Assembly: GCF_963674565.1 (NCBI RefSeq)
Contig: NZ_OY771430.1
Span: 3,596,001 to 3,660,000 of the forward strand
DNA length: 64,000 nt
Direction of reading: 5' to 3'
From: an uncultured Carboxylicivirga sp.
GTDB taxonomy: Bacteria > Bacteroidota > Bacteroidia > Bacteroidales > Marinilabiliaceae
How positions within the stretch are numbered: position 1 is the stretch's first letter; every line of letters begins with the position of its first letter. A model generated the notes under the pieces. It was not told the origin of the DNA. It did no database searches and was given only the letters and a program-made list of their open reading frames with translations. Positions 1 to 7,485 of this stretch are shown here, piece by piece. The position numbers and the translations under genes are program-made.

Positions 1-367
1 TTGCTTGAGTTTCACATTCAAATCCAGGCAAAGTACCCTGAGGATTTATTCGATTACTGTATCGCTTTTTTAAGACAGTCTTTATCTCATTCAACTCTCT
101 TATAGCTTCCATACTTTCTCTTTCCGCAGCTTTCACTCTTGTTTCAAGCGATTGCTGGTTAGACCTTCCAGTTAACAACCAACTAGAGTCAATATCAGGC
201 ACAAGTATTAACAGTGTCACCAAAAACTCATACGATGGTTTTGTGTGTCCTTTAATAAGGCGAGATAAAGTTGTTGTAGAAATATCAGCTTTATCACAAA
301 ATGCCTTACCGGTCTTAAAACTAGAGTTTTTGATAACGAACTCTAGCCTTTTTCCAAATGTGTTCAT
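1..367 (-). CDS. CI-like XRE-family repressor, partial at the window edge
   Basis: The start codon is ATG at 367 on the minus strand, and the frame is open to the window edge. The first 60 residues read as a helix-turn-helix (FGKRLEFVIKNSS, then KADISTTTLSRLIKG) followed by the WLLTG motif seen in CI/Cro-type phage repressors. A coiled-coil-like stretch rich in Glu and Arg follows. It is divergent from the rightward gene array, the usual arrangement of a lysogeny repressor facing early genes, and probably binds the inverted repeats at 477..523. The C-terminal part is not visible, so an S24 peptidase domain cannot be judged. Confidence 0.8.
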   Translation of the reverse strand, partial: MNTFGKRLEFVIKNSSFKTGKAFCDKADISTTTLSRLIKGHTKPSYEFLVTLLILVPDIDSSWLLTGRSNQQSLETRVKAAERESMEAIRELNEIKTVLKKRYSNRINPQGTLPGFECETQA

Positions 368-476
368 AGGCATATAGTTAAATTAATATCAAAAATGTTT
401 GTTTAAAATATGCATATGTGCTAATATTGCATTCAACAAATCAACATTTATGCATCTATAACTAATACAAATATAG

Positions 477-523
477 GCATTAGTGTTGATTAATGCAATT
501 GTTAAATCTAACAAAAGTGTTAG
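477..523. promoter_or_regulatory. Operator-like inverted repeats between repressor and early genes
   Basis: Two inverted repeats stand in an AT-rich gap of about 400 bp (368..771) that holds no convincing gene. GCATTA (477-482) pairs with TAATGC (491-496), and CTAACA (508-513) pairs with TGTTAG (518-523). The words TTAGTGTT and AAGTGTTAG recur in both. The position between divergent repressor and early genes suggests operators for the partial repressor. This is inferred from layout only. Confidence 0.5.
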
Positions 524-771
524 TTAAAAAGTTTGAAAAATGCGCTAAAACGTTGTTTATCATCACACAACGCCCGACCAAAGCGCAATTGATAAGCGAT
601 CAACATACAATTGCTCGATTAACATGAAAGTTAAAATAAGTGAAAAAACGCGCCAAAAACGGAAGGAAACTGCCCAAAACGGAAAGTGCAAGTTTCGGAG
701 TTCAGATATTGTCTCCCGCTTTTGGTTAGCAGACCATAAAATAACAGTTAACCTAAGTAGTAACCGATTTA

Positions 772-993
772 ATGCAAAAAATGATGAAAAACCTAGTAGA
801 CCAATTTATCGACAAGGTAAATGAACAAATGCCGGAAAAAGGGGAATTATCAGCAATGGAAAACGAAAGAAACATCTTTGTAGAAAAGAAAACAAGCAAT
901 AGAGTATTAAGAGTTATCCTGGATTTAGCATCCTATAAGGTTACTCTTTTTTCAAACGGAATTACTGCAACCTATCAAATGTTACAGGCATAA
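772..993 (+). CDS. Small hypothetical protein, 73 aa
   Basis: I do not recognise this protein. It begins with a short amphipathic helix (NLVDQFIDKVNEQ) followed by a beta-rich segment (RVLRVILDLASYKVTLFSNG). It is the first plausible gene of the rightward early block. A second frame at 624..824 overlaps its start, but that composition is less protein-like, so I prefer this one. It is followed at once by the hairpin-rich leader at 1036..1224. Confidence 0.5.
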   Translation: MQKMMKNLVDQFIDKVNEQMPEKGELSAMENERNIFVEKKTSNRVLRVILDLASYKVTLFSNGITATYQMLQA

Positions 994-1035
994 TGAGGAT
1001 TGCAGAAACACATAAGTTTTCTATCAAGTCCCCTT

Positions 1036-1078
1036 GTAACCAGGAGAAAGCCCTAAGTACCCTGGTTACTTCCTTTTT
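1036..1078 (+). terminator. Rho-independent terminator-like hairpin 1 of the leader
   Basis: A perfect 9-bp stem, GTAACCAGG (1036-1044) with CCTGGTTAC (1061-1069), is followed by TTCCTTTTT. It is the first of four hairpin plus T-tract units before 1238. Confidence 0.6.
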
Positions 1079-1090
1079 GACCATACAAGC

Positions 1091-1153
1091 AAGAGGCGAA
1101 GTCTCTTCTTTTATTATAGAGGGGGCTGCATCTGTAAAGGGTGCGGTTTTCTC
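1091..1153 (+). terminator. Two further terminator-like hairpins in the leader
   Basis: AAGAGGC (1091-1097) and GTCTCTT (1101-1107) form a stem with one wobble pair and a GAA loop, followed by CTTTTATT. CTGCATC (1126-1132) and GGTGCGG (1140-1146) form a weaker stem with two wobble pairs, followed by TTTT. The stems are short and may be partly fortuitous. Confidence 0.35.
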
Positions 1154-1190
1154 ACTAGAAAAAATTTTCACACCGATTGTAAGTTTCGTA

Positions 1191-1224
1191 GCGCACCTGG
1201 TAAACGTACCAAGTGCGCTTTTTT
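1191..1224 (+). terminator. Strong terminator before the initiator-like gene
   Basis: GCGCACCTGG (1191-1200) pairs with CCAAGTGCGC (1209-1218) with one mismatch around an 8-nt loop, followed by six T. It sits 13 bp before the next gene. Readthrough or an internal promoter is therefore needed to express 1238..2572. Confidence 0.7.
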
Positions 1225-1237
1225 AATGTGATGATCT

Positions 1238-2572
1238 ATGGAAAGTGTAATAAATAATATAATCCAAATACCCACAATCATTCGTGAGAATGGGAAAAAG
1301 AGCGAGTATGATGTTCTTCTCAAGAACTTCATTGCTCAATACAACCAGGATAAAAAGAGTGGAGAACAATTAAAGGAGCCACACTTACAACTTATGCATG
1401 AATGTATCTATTATGCGCAAATCACACTTAATAAAGAGAATCGATTCCTAAGAAAAGATCATTGTTTAAATACTAGACAAATTGGTACTCCAGTAAGAAT
1501 TAATCTTAGTTCATACCTGGAAGCAAACAAGAATATTAGAAGTGTAGACACCTTTAAAAGACGCATAAAAAGACTAAAAGAAGCCGGTTTTATAAGCTCA
1601 AAAAACGAGGACTTTGCGCAGTATGGAATGAATAAAAGTAGGCGTTCTGACGTGTTAATAAACCCTGAATTTCTGTTGATTTATGACCAGTCAAACCCCG
1701 ACTTTCAGCCCTTCACCTCATTTTTTTCTGAAACGGATTTACTGGCATTGATAAAGGTGAAAAGTGCAAATTGCCCTACTGTATCAGGTAAGAGGTTACC
1801 TCAAGATCAAAGTAATAGAATAATGGATGTTGATAACGTAGACAAAGGAGTCCTCACGGACAAGCAACCTAGTTTACCTGAACATGACCTTACACCTGAC
1901 ACAACCACCAAGCAAGCCGGCCGAGAACAAAAATCCAAACAAAAGATTGAAAAAAATGCGCAAATTTTGACCCCTGAGAGCGTAAACACCGCTGCTCCGC
2001 AGCCACAAGAGCAAAGTTCCGCGCGGACGGCCGAGGAAAATGCGCAAAACACTGACAGTTTGGCAGAAATGAAACTTTCATACGCCCGAACATTCTACAT
2101 CTACCTGATTCAAAAACTATTTACTACCCACAACATCTACGATGGAGAGACACAAAAAGCCATTGCATACCTGGTGCAAACTTACTTCTCCACCATCAAG
2201 AGCGAACACCAGGCCAGGTACTTGCTAAGTGTGTACAAAAAGCGTGTAGATATGGCTGCATCATACATCAAGCGTAAGAACTTTGATTTTAGCAACATTT
2301 ATCCATGTGCCTATCTATCAGTCAAAAACCCTAAAGGATTCACGGCAACAAAACAATGGTTGCATGATAACCTTGGTTACAAAGCTGCCCAGGCAAAGTT
2401 AAAACAGGAGTATGCTAAGAAACTGGAAGAGAAAAAGGTAATGCAACAATTGCAGAACCAATACAACGAAAAGCAATCCCTGGCAGAAGTCAATCGTGCA
2501 ATTGCTTTTCTGAATGCAAATTTACCGCACAAAACAAATGAATACGTGCAATTTATTGACAATCAACGATAA
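1238..2572 (+). CDS. Winged-helix replication-initiator-like protein, 444 aa
   Basis: Residues ~50-130 look like a winged-helix DNA-binding domain of the plasmid/phage initiator or DnaD-like type: RNGATIVE-like ordered helices end in SVDTFKRRIKRLKEAGFIS, a typical recognition helix plus wing. A long Gln, Pro and Thr-rich linker (~195-275) leads to a helical C-terminal half with RYLLSVYKKRVDMAASYIK and a Lys- and Gln-rich tail. Position early in the element and ahead of small early genes fits a replisome organiser or initiator. No catalytic motif of a relaxase or primase is visible. A transcriptional regulator is the main alternative. Confidence 0.55.
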   Translation: MESVINNIIQIPTIIRENGKKSEYDVLLKNFIAQYNQDKKSGEQLKEPHLQLMHECIYYAQITLNKENRFLRKDHCLNTRQIGTPVRINLSSYLEANKNIRSVDTFKRRIKRLKEAGFISSKNEDFAQYGMNKSRRSDVLINPEFLLIYDQSNPDFQPFTSFFSETDLLALIKVKSANCPTVSGKRLPQDQSNRIMDVDNVDKGVLTDKQPSLPEHDLTPDTTTKQAGREQKSKQKIEKNAQILTPESVNTAAPQPQEQSSARTAEENAQNTDSLAEMKLSYARTFYIYLIQKLFTTHNIYDGETQKAIAYLVQTYFSTIKSEHQARYLLSVYKKRVDMAASYIKRKNFDFSNIYPCAYLSVKNPKGFTATKQWLHDNLGYKAAQAKLKQEYAKKLEEKKVMQQLQNQYNEKQSLAEVNRAIAFLNANLPHKTNEYVQFIDNQR

Positions 2573-2597
2573 TTAACCACTCAAACGAAAATTGATC

Positions 2598-3095
2598 ATG
2601 CGAAAAAGACCCACAAAAAGCGCAAATCCTGAGCAAAGCAAGTACAAATTAGTTGTATTTATGGCTCCCAAAGGACAACCAGGACGCACATTAACCTACT
2701 ATTCCTTTCCGGCAGAGGAAGCTAAAGGAATGCAAACAGTATTAGGTGGCCTATATCAGCGCATTCTTCAGAAAAAATTAAACATGGATTTCTTCTATGC
2801 CATGCTAAAAGAGAATGATGGAAGTGATAAGGTTCTTAGAACGATCAAAGGAAACCGTTTCATGGAAGTAAACGGCCATAAAGATGCATCGGTACGTATG
2901 ATTGTTTACGATGCAGAAAACAAACGAGTAGTATTTCATCCCGATACAACAGAGCTAGGCAAAAACTTTCAATTCATCATTGGTAGTATGCAACAACGCA
3001 TTTTGAACGGTCAATTAAATGGCCGGTATAGAAATGCAATGTTTGTCAATACTGAAAATGATAAGGAGATATGCAGAGTTCGCGGCAACGCATAA
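2598..3095 (+). CDS. Tandem-domain hypothetical protein, 165 aa
   Basis: I do not recognise the family. The protein is two copies of one ~70-residue unit: LGGLYQRILQKKLNMDFFYAM...TIKGN in the first half and IGSMQQRILNGQLNGRYRNAM...RVRGN in the second. Each unit is beta-rich first and ends in a helix carrying QRIL. The ATG at 2598 is preferred over the in-frame TTG six bases upstream. The gene is followed directly by a terminator, so it closes the unit begun at 1238. The N-terminus is Lys/Arg rich, so nucleic-acid binding is possible but unproven. Confidence 0.7.
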   Translation: MRKRPTKSANPEQSKYKLVVFMAPKGQPGRTLTYYSFPAEEAKGMQTVLGGLYQRILQKKLNMDFFYAMLKENDGSDKVLRTIKGNRFMEVNGHKDASVRMIVYDAENKRVVFHPDTTELGKNFQFIIGSMQQRILNGQLNGRYRNAMFVNTENDKEICRVRGNA

Positions 3096-3097
3096 AA

Positions 3098-3123
3098 AAA
3101 GCGTTCCGACCAAAGAACGCTTT
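3098..3123 (+). terminator. Rho-independent terminator
   Basis: AAAGCGTTC (3098-3106) pairs perfectly with GAACGCTTT (3115-3123), and T-rich sequence follows. It closes the 1238-3095 unit. Confidence 0.75.
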
Positions 3124-3130
3124 CTTGACA

Positions 3131-3192
3131 ATCAGGTAACCACCCCTGATTTAATGCAAGCCCAAATATAAGAATTTCCTAGTAATTACTAG
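3131..3192. promoter_or_regulatory. Palindromes upstream of 3232: possible operator
   Basis: ATCAGG (3131-3136) with CCTGAT (3145-3150) forms one inverted repeat. CTAGTAATTACTAG (3179-3192) is a perfect 14-bp palindrome 39 bp before the next start. The placement between a terminator and a new transcription unit suggests a regulated promoter. Confidence 0.4.
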
Positions 3193-3231
3193 ATAAGTTA
3201 ATCTATTATTCATTTAAACGTCCTAATTAAA

Positions 3232-3609
3232 ATGGAAACAATTGAAAAAAACGAGTTGGATTTTGTAGTTGGCATGGCGGCCAATCAATTAATGCCATCA
3301 ATCATTAAGAGTGCTGATATTAATGGTACACTTAATAACATCGATGGCATAATTAAAAGATCAATCAACATTGCTGAATCCCTGGCTAAACAAATTCATG
3401 AGCAAATCGGAGAAGAAGATGATCAGGAATACATTTTAATGATTGCTTCTTCCGCAACTGAAACATTGGGTGCTATGATTGTGAGAGACCCTGAAGGAAC
3501 GGTTGGAAACCTGGAAAAAAGAACGAAAGTGGCGGTTGATATAGTGATAGAGTTGAATAAGAGAGTTGATAACAAGATTGAGAATGTTAACCAGGAAGAA
3601 GAACAGTAA
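3232..3609 (+). CDS. Hypothetical helical protein, 125 aa
   Basis: I do not recognise it. It is predicted to be almost all helical, with no cysteine and no membrane segment, and it ends in a Glu-rich tail (NQEEEQ). It lies alone between a terminator upstream (3098) and one downstream (3651), so it is probably expressed from its own promoter. A single terminator-bounded gene suggests expression independent of the early operon, possibly also in the lysogen. Confidence 0.6.
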   Translation: METIEKNELDFVVGMAANQLMPSIIKSADINGTLNNIDGIIKRSINIAESLAKQIHEQIGEEDDQEYILMIASSATETLGAMIVRDPEGTVGNLEKRTKVAVDIVIELNKRVDNKIENVNQEEEQ

Positions 3610-3650
3610 AAGTCAACCTATCAATCACCTTTCACAAATCTAAAATCAAA

Positions 3651-3680
3651 CAGGGGAGTACTTCTCCCCTGCTTTTATAA
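3651..3680 (+). terminator. Rho-independent terminator
   Basis: CAGGGGAG (3651-3658), a 5-nt loop, CTCCCCTG (3664-3671), then CTTTTATAACC. The stem is perfect and GC-rich. Confidence 0.8.
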
Positions 3681-3698
3681 CCTTTTTAAATAGAAAAA

Positions 3699-3941
3699 AT
3701 GAAAAAAGAAACCTTAAATAAGATCAACAAATTGGCTGCAAGTAGCCAACTTTTCGGAGATACCGAACGCTATGCCGCAATAATGCAATTATCTGTTATG
3801 CAAGCCCAGGAAATTAACGCTTTACAACCACCGGTAGCACAAATGTTTGCGGCAAATTGCGCATTTGACCAGGCTGAATCATTGCTTATGCTATTGGATG
3901 AAGAGGAACCAGGAACCGAAGAAGAAGAAACACAAAAATAA
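3699..3941 (+). CDS. Small acidic protein, 80 aa
   Basis: I do not recognise it. It is helical, starts MKKETLNKINKLAASSQ and ends in a run of acidic residues (LLDEEEPGTEEEE). Its stop codon is followed immediately by the start at 3942, so it is translationally coupled to the HTH/zinc protein downstream. A DNA-mimic or partner role for the acidic tail is conceivable but not supported further. Confidence 0.6.
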   Translation: MKKETLNKINKLAASSQLFGDTERYAAIMQLSVMQAQEINALQPPVAQMFAANCAFDQAESLLMLLDEEEPGTEEEETQK

Positions 3942-4265
3942 ATGGTATCACGTTTAAGACCTTTTTTAGCTGAAAAAGCGCAGAATGGAGAGTTAACAGA
4001 GGAGTTTTACAATGCTGTTGGGATTTCTTCCCAACGCATTGAAGCCTTCCTTTTTGGGCGATGTGGTGCAACGATAAAAGAAATAAACAACGTTGCAAAA
4101 TATTTTAAAGTACCATCATCCACCATCCTGATACGTGAAGCTCCAAAGCTTTTTACAACTAAAACATGTGCGCATTGCCAGGAAGAATTTATACCAGGTA
4201 ATGCCAGGCAAGAATACTGTTCTGATAAATGTAGAAACCGCGCTTTTCGCGCAAACTTAAAGTAA
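3942..4265 (+). CDS. HTH plus C-terminal zinc-finger DNA-binding protein, 107 aa
   Basis: Residues ~15-65 form an XRE-like helix-turn-helix (GISSQRIEAFLFGRC...INNVAKYFKV). Residues ~76-100 hold four cysteines in the pattern CAHCQEEF...YCSDKCRNR, a short treble-clef-like zinc site found after HTH domains in phage proteins. It is a likely regulator of the early genes or a DNA-binding partner of the methyltransferase encoded 3 bp downstream. Confidence 0.7.
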   Translation: MVSRLRPFLAEKAQNGELTEEFYNAVGISSQRIEAFLFGRCGATIKEINNVAKYFKVPSSTILIREAPKLFTTKTCAHCQEEFIPGNARQEYCSDKCRNRAFRANLK

Positions 4266-4268
4266 CCA

Positions 4269-4985
4269 ATGAGAGACATTAATTACCTCTATATCGACAA
4301 TATGGATTATATGCGCTCTTTGCCTGATAATTATTATGACCTGGCCATTGCTGACCCTGAACAGGGTAAAAATATGGATGGAGGAAAGCAATATTCCTCA
4401 AATGTTATACAGCAGAATGGAGCCAGGATAAAAGTTCCTGGAGTGTTTTATCCAAAACGAAATTGGGATTCACAACCGGCAACGGAAGAATACTTCAGCG
4501 AACTATTCAGAGTATCTAAACATCAAATAATATGGGGCTGCCAATACTATCATACCAATTTTGGAAAAGGCCGAATTATTTGGGATAAATGTAATCAAGG
4601 TTCAGACCAATATGATTGTGAAATTGCATACACAAGTCTAACTGAAAGAACTGTTTTATGGCGTTATATGTGGCGTGGAATGATGCAAGGTAAGAGTATT
4701 AAGCATGGCCACATACAACAAGGAAATAAAGCGTTAAACGAAAAGAAAATTCACCCTACGCAGAAACCTACAGCATTATATAAATGGCAATTTCTTGAGT
4801 TCAACATTCCTAAAGATTGGAAAATATTTGACCCTAATCTTGGAAGTGGAAGCATAGGCATTGCTTGTTTGGAAATGGGATATAAACTTGATGCTTGCGA
4901 AAATAATAAAGATCAGCTGCAGCTCGCAATTGATTGGCTAGAATCCGAAAAACTTAAAAAAACTCAAAACCCAATATTAATATGA
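4269..4985 (+). CDS. Beta-class DNA methyltransferase with altered motif IV, 238 aa
   Basis: The order of motifs (IV first, I last) is that of beta-class N4-cytosine/N6-adenine methyltransferases. HPTQKP at 162-167 and DPNLGSGS at 188-195 (motif I, normally DPF.GSGT) are clear. The catalytic motif at 29-32 reads DPEQ where DPPY/NPPY/SPPY is expected. Either the acceptor base or chemistry differs, or the enzyme has lost activity and binds DNA only. Enzymes of this class include m4C methyltransferases of CCWGG, which matters because that pentamer is hugely enriched in this element. The start of the next gene overlaps its stop (ATGA). Confidence 0.8.
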   Translation: MRDINYLYIDNMDYMRSLPDNYYDLAIADPEQGKNMDGGKQYSSNVIQQNGARIKVPGVFYPKRNWDSQPATEEYFSELFRVSKHQIIWGCQYYHTNFGKGRIIWDKCNQGSDQYDCEIAYTSLTERTVLWRYMWRGMMQGKSIKHGHIQQGNKALNEKKIHPTQKPTALYKWQFLEFNIPKDWKIFDPNLGSGSIGIACLEMGYKLDACENNKDQLQLAIDWLESEKLKKTQNPILI

Positions 4986-5182
4986 CAAAAGAATCTATAC
5001 AGCCAGGTCAATACTATGAATCGTTTTACCTAGATGGAAGCCTGGCCGATACGTTTTATATAACCAGGATAAATGAAGAAACCGCGCACTTAACTTCATT
5101 AACGACACAGAAACCGGTAAGAATCGACCTTACTAAAATGCTGAATGATATGCAGCATGGACAACTAAAACTTAAACAATAG
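4982..5182 (+). CDS. Small hypothetical protein, 66 aa
   Basis: I do not recognise it. It is beta-rich (YYESFYLDGSLADTFYITRIN, TAHLTSLTTQKPVRI) like a small SH3-like or OB-type fold. It overlaps the methyltransferase stop by 4 bp, which indicates translational coupling. Confidence 0.6.
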   Translation: MTKESIQPGQYYESFYLDGSLADTFYITRINEETAHLTSLTTQKPVRIDLTKMLNDMQHGQLKLKQ

Positions 5183-5186
5183 ACCT

Positions 5187-5432
5187 ATGAAAAAGCATTT
5201 TATCATCACAACCGATAAGAAAACAGCCCTGGCTATTGAAGACCAATTTAAGTTTGGTAGCCTACACGAACACCGAAGCCTGGAACTTGGCAAAATTGAA
5301 CACGAAGCCGGTTTTAGCCAGGTGAAGATCCAGGCAACAACGGATGCAGGAATTAAGCCGGAAGATATATTCTTCCTGGGATTATTTACCGGAATGAAAG
5401 TAGAACGCAAATTGACACATAATGACTGTTAA
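5187..5432 (+). CDS. Small hypothetical protein, 81 aa
   Basis: I do not recognise it. It is a soluble alpha/beta protein beginning MKKHFIITTDKKTALAIEDQF and ending FLGLFTGMKVERKLTHNDC. It overlaps the next gene by 11 bp in a tightly packed early operon. CCWGG occurs several times within it. Confidence 0.6.
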   Translation: MKKHFIITTDKKTALAIEDQFKFGSLHEHRSLELGKIEHEAGFSQVKIQATTDAGIKPEDIFFLGLFTGMKVERKLTHNDC

Positions 5433-5757
5433 CATTAATATTTCAGATAAAGTAATTGATTGGGCATTAATTCTGATTGCTATTTGGCTCTTCCTGGTGT
5501 TGGTTAAAATTGCCCTGGACTTGTACGAACGCAGACTTAAAAAGCGAATCAACCAGGAACCTACTTTGGATATAACTGAAAAGTCAATCAATGAACTAGC
5601 AAAAGAGTATGAAGTTTCTCCGCGAACATTCGAAGCCTGGATAGATAAAAAGGGATTTCCAATAGGAGAAAGAAGCATTTTAAAACCTTTCGAGGTTAAG
5701 CAGGTGTATGATTACTTCGGTATTCCAAAGGCAAACAATAAAACCATTTTCAAATGA
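5422..5757 (+). CDS. Membrane-anchored HTH protein, 111 aa
   Basis: One N-terminal transmembrane helix (residues ~12-35, WALILIAIWLFLVLVKIAL) is followed by a basic stop-transfer stretch. A helix-turn-helix domain follows (~52-105; SINELAKEYEVSPRTFEAW). The HTH is clearly homologous to the whole of the soluble minus-strand protein at 8092..8319, sharing the pattern LA.EY.VS..T...W and YFGIP or SFGIP near the end. A DNA-binding domain tethered to the membrane could anchor the replicating or packaging genome to the membrane, or be a membrane-bound regulator. Confidence 0.7.
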   Translation: MTVNINISDKVIDWALILIAIWLFLVLVKIALDLYERRLKKRINQEPTLDITEKSINELAKEYEVSPRTFEAWIDKKGFPIGERSILKPFEVKQVYDYFGIPKANNKTIFK

Positions 5758-6407
5758 ATAAAAAACTACAAACCTTTCTAACCAACCTGGCATTATTGGG
5801 AATGATAGCGGAACTAAGCTACATTAACAGTAAAAGCTTGCTTCACCTGGCTAACAACCAGGGGAGCATTCACCAGGCTTTTGCGATTATTGGAGCTATC
5901 GCATTCAGTATCGTTACCATCATTATTATGCAGCAACCGCAATTGAAATGGCAAAAGGTAGCCTTTCCGGTGTTCGATGCTGCCCTGGTGTTCTTAGGTT
6001 TTAACCTGGATATTCACCCGAATATGCGCATTTATATGACCATCTTCATGGCGATCTTTGCCGGCCTTATCATGTATAGCCTGGGATTAATTGAATACCG
6101 GTCCGGTGAGACCAAAGAAAGCAGGGAACTAGCCTACCATACCAATAGAGCCAACTTACTAGGTAAAGAGTTGGATTCAGTTAAAAGTGAGTTGAAACAA
6201 ACCCAACATGACTTTGAACAAACTAAAAGTTACTATTCAGTTATGGAAAGTAACCAGGATAAATTAAAAAGTAACCTGGAAGAAGCGAAAAGTAAGCTTG
6301 AGTTAATGGAACCTATCTACACAAAACATGAGATTGGCCGCATCCGAAAAAAGAATCCTGACAATCGCACAGAACAGGAAAGACAACTATTAGCAACTGC
6401 AAACTAA
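5754..6407 (+). CDS. Multi-span membrane protein with coiled coil, 217 aa
   Basis: Three to four hydrophobic segments (residues ~8-25, ~42-60, ~70-85, ~92-112) are followed by a cytoplasmic coiled coil (~118-190) rich in Lys, Glu and Gln. The start overlaps the stop of the membrane HTH gene (ATGA), so the two are probably made together. The family is not recognised. The topology suggests a membrane platform with a protein-binding arm, perhaps a partner of the HTH protein. Confidence 0.65.
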   Translation: MNKKLQTFLTNLALLGMIAELSYINSKSLLHLANNQGSIHQAFAIIGAIAFSIVTIIIMQQPQLKWQKVAFPVFDAALVFLGFNLDIHPNMRIYMTIFMAIFAGLIMYSLGLIEYRSGETKESRELAYHTNRANLLGKELDSVKSELKQTQHDFEQTKSYYSVMESNQDKLKSNLEEAKSKLELMEPIYTKHEIGRIRKKNPDNRTEQERQLLATAN

Positions 6408-6412
6408 CATCT

Positions 6413-6640
6413 ATGAAAACATTAGAAAACGAATACGGAGTATTAAAAGGAGCTGCCCAGGGTGATGGTGCAGCCCTGGCAAAGATTGATGCCTATTTAA
6501 AAGAATGGATTATCAAACATGGCAAAGATCATGCAACCATTGAAATGAATCGATTATGCATTTGTGCATTGGGAGTGTCAAAAACATACCAGGTTGAAGC
6601 CCTGGAGAAATTAATGAAAGAAATGATTAACCAGGCTTAA
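6413..6640 (+). CDS. Small hypothetical protein, 75 aa
   Basis: I do not recognise it. It is helical (AAQGDGAALAKIDAYLKEWIIKHG, then YQVEALEKLMKEMI) with no motifs. It is packed 2 bp before the next gene and rich in CCWGG sites. Confidence 0.6.
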   Translation: MKTLENEYGVLKGAAQGDGAALAKIDAYLKEWIIKHGKDHATIEMNRLCICALGVSKTYQVEALEKLMKEMINQA

Positions 6641-6641
6641 T

Positions 6642-6878
6642 ATGAAACCAAGACTAGCACCAAGATTAAAAGCAAAAGAGTTGACGAATAAAATTTATCA
6701 ACCACTAGGTTATTTGAATTGCCATGTCAGTTCAGGTGAAATGTGGGAATACTCAAAGGAAAGAGCCAGGGAGCAAATTAAGTTATTGTTGGAAGAATTA
6801 CCCATGTACACAGGCGAATTAAACCCAAATTGGAAATATTACAATGATGTATTGACAGAATTAAATACTATGCCATGA
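6642..6878 (+). CDS. Small hypothetical protein, 78 aa
   Basis: I do not recognise it. The N-terminus is basic (MKPRLAPRLKAKELTNKIY) and the rest is mixed helix. The stop overlaps the next start (ATGA), indicating translational coupling. Confidence 0.6.
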   Translation: MKPRLAPRLKAKELTNKIYQPLGYLNCHVSSGEMWEYSKERAREQIKLLLEELPMYTGELNPNWKYYNDVLTELNTMP

Positions 6879-7078
6879 TAGAAAAAGGATTAAAATTCAA
6901 AAGCAAATGGTTTGATGGAATTGTAGAAGTTGACCTGGTTAATGAAGAAGATAATGACCTGGAAGTTTATATTACTTCTCCAAGCGGTAGCCGTTGGCCT
7001 GAACATTGGAACTTACAACATACACTAACCGGATTTAAACAAGGTGATTACTTCAGAGATAAAGAGTGTTATGATTGA
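6875..7078 (+). CDS. Small hypothetical protein, 67 aa
   Basis: I do not recognise it. The predicted fold is a small beta barrel (LKFKSKWFDGIVEVDLVNE, LEVYITSPSGSRWPEHW), acidic overall. It overlaps the ASCH gene by 8 bp. Confidence 0.55.
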   Translation: MIEKGLKFKSKWFDGIVEVDLVNEEDNDLEVYITSPSGSRWPEHWNLQHTLTGFKQGDYFRDKECYD

Positions 7079-7421
7079 AAGGGCATTGATAATACAAAAA
7101 CATTGGCTTGATCAGATTTTCGACAATGGTAAAGTATGGGAAATGCGCAGTTTTAAAACAAATATAACCGGCCGGATTGGATTAATTGAATCCGGTTCCG
7201 GTTTAATTATAGGTGAAGCCACATTAAAAGGATGCCTACCAACCCCTGTACCAAAGATCAACTTCTTTATAAGATACCATAAAATAGAGGATTTATCACT
7301 CCTGGACAAATGGAAATATGCCTGGGTTTTGGAAGATGCCAAACGATATGAAAAACCTATTCCCTATAATCATCCACAAGGTGCAGTAATATGGGTTAAA
7401 TTACACAGTTTTAGAAAGTAG
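7071..7421 (+). CDS. ASCH-domain protein, 116 aa
   Basis: The pattern ALIIQKHWLDQIFDNGKVWEMRSF, then GRIGLIESGSG and IGEATLKG, is that of the ASCH family, a PUA-like beta barrel with a conserved G.K..E.R motif, here NGKVWEMR. ASCH domains are thought to bind RNA or modified nucleotides, and some act on modified nucleosides. In phage-like elements they may read modified DNA or RNA. The ATG at 7071 places the family motif at residue ~5, so upstream in-frame codons (from 7044) are probably not translated. Confidence 0.75.
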   Translation: MIERALIIQKHWLDQIFDNGKVWEMRSFKTNITGRIGLIESGSGLIIGEATLKGCLPTPVPKINFFIRYHKIEDLSLLDKWKYAWVLEDAKRYEKPIPYNHPQGAVIWVKLHSFRK

Positions 7422-7468
7422 ATATGACAATCTATTTATTAAATTCGCATGAGTACATTTTCTAATAA

Positions 7469-7480
7469 ATTAAAAAGCAG
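7469..7480 (+). promoter_or_regulatory. Leader motif shared with the capsid candidate
   Basis: ATTAAAAAGCAG lies 5 nt before the ATG at 7486. The same 12 bases lie 4 nt before the ATG at 11676. It may be a translation enhancer or a promoter-proximal element. Function is inferred only from position and identity. Confidence 0.35.
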
Positions 7481-7485
7481 ACAAC

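Noticed and set aside
624..824. 66-residue frame before the first early gene
   Set aside because: It overlaps 772..993, has a less protein-like composition, and much of it is the purine-rich regulatory stretch at 667-689.
993..1226. 77-residue frame before the initiator-like gene
   Set aside because: It spans all four hairpin/T-tract units and its last codons lie in a terminator stem. I treat the region as a non-coding leader.
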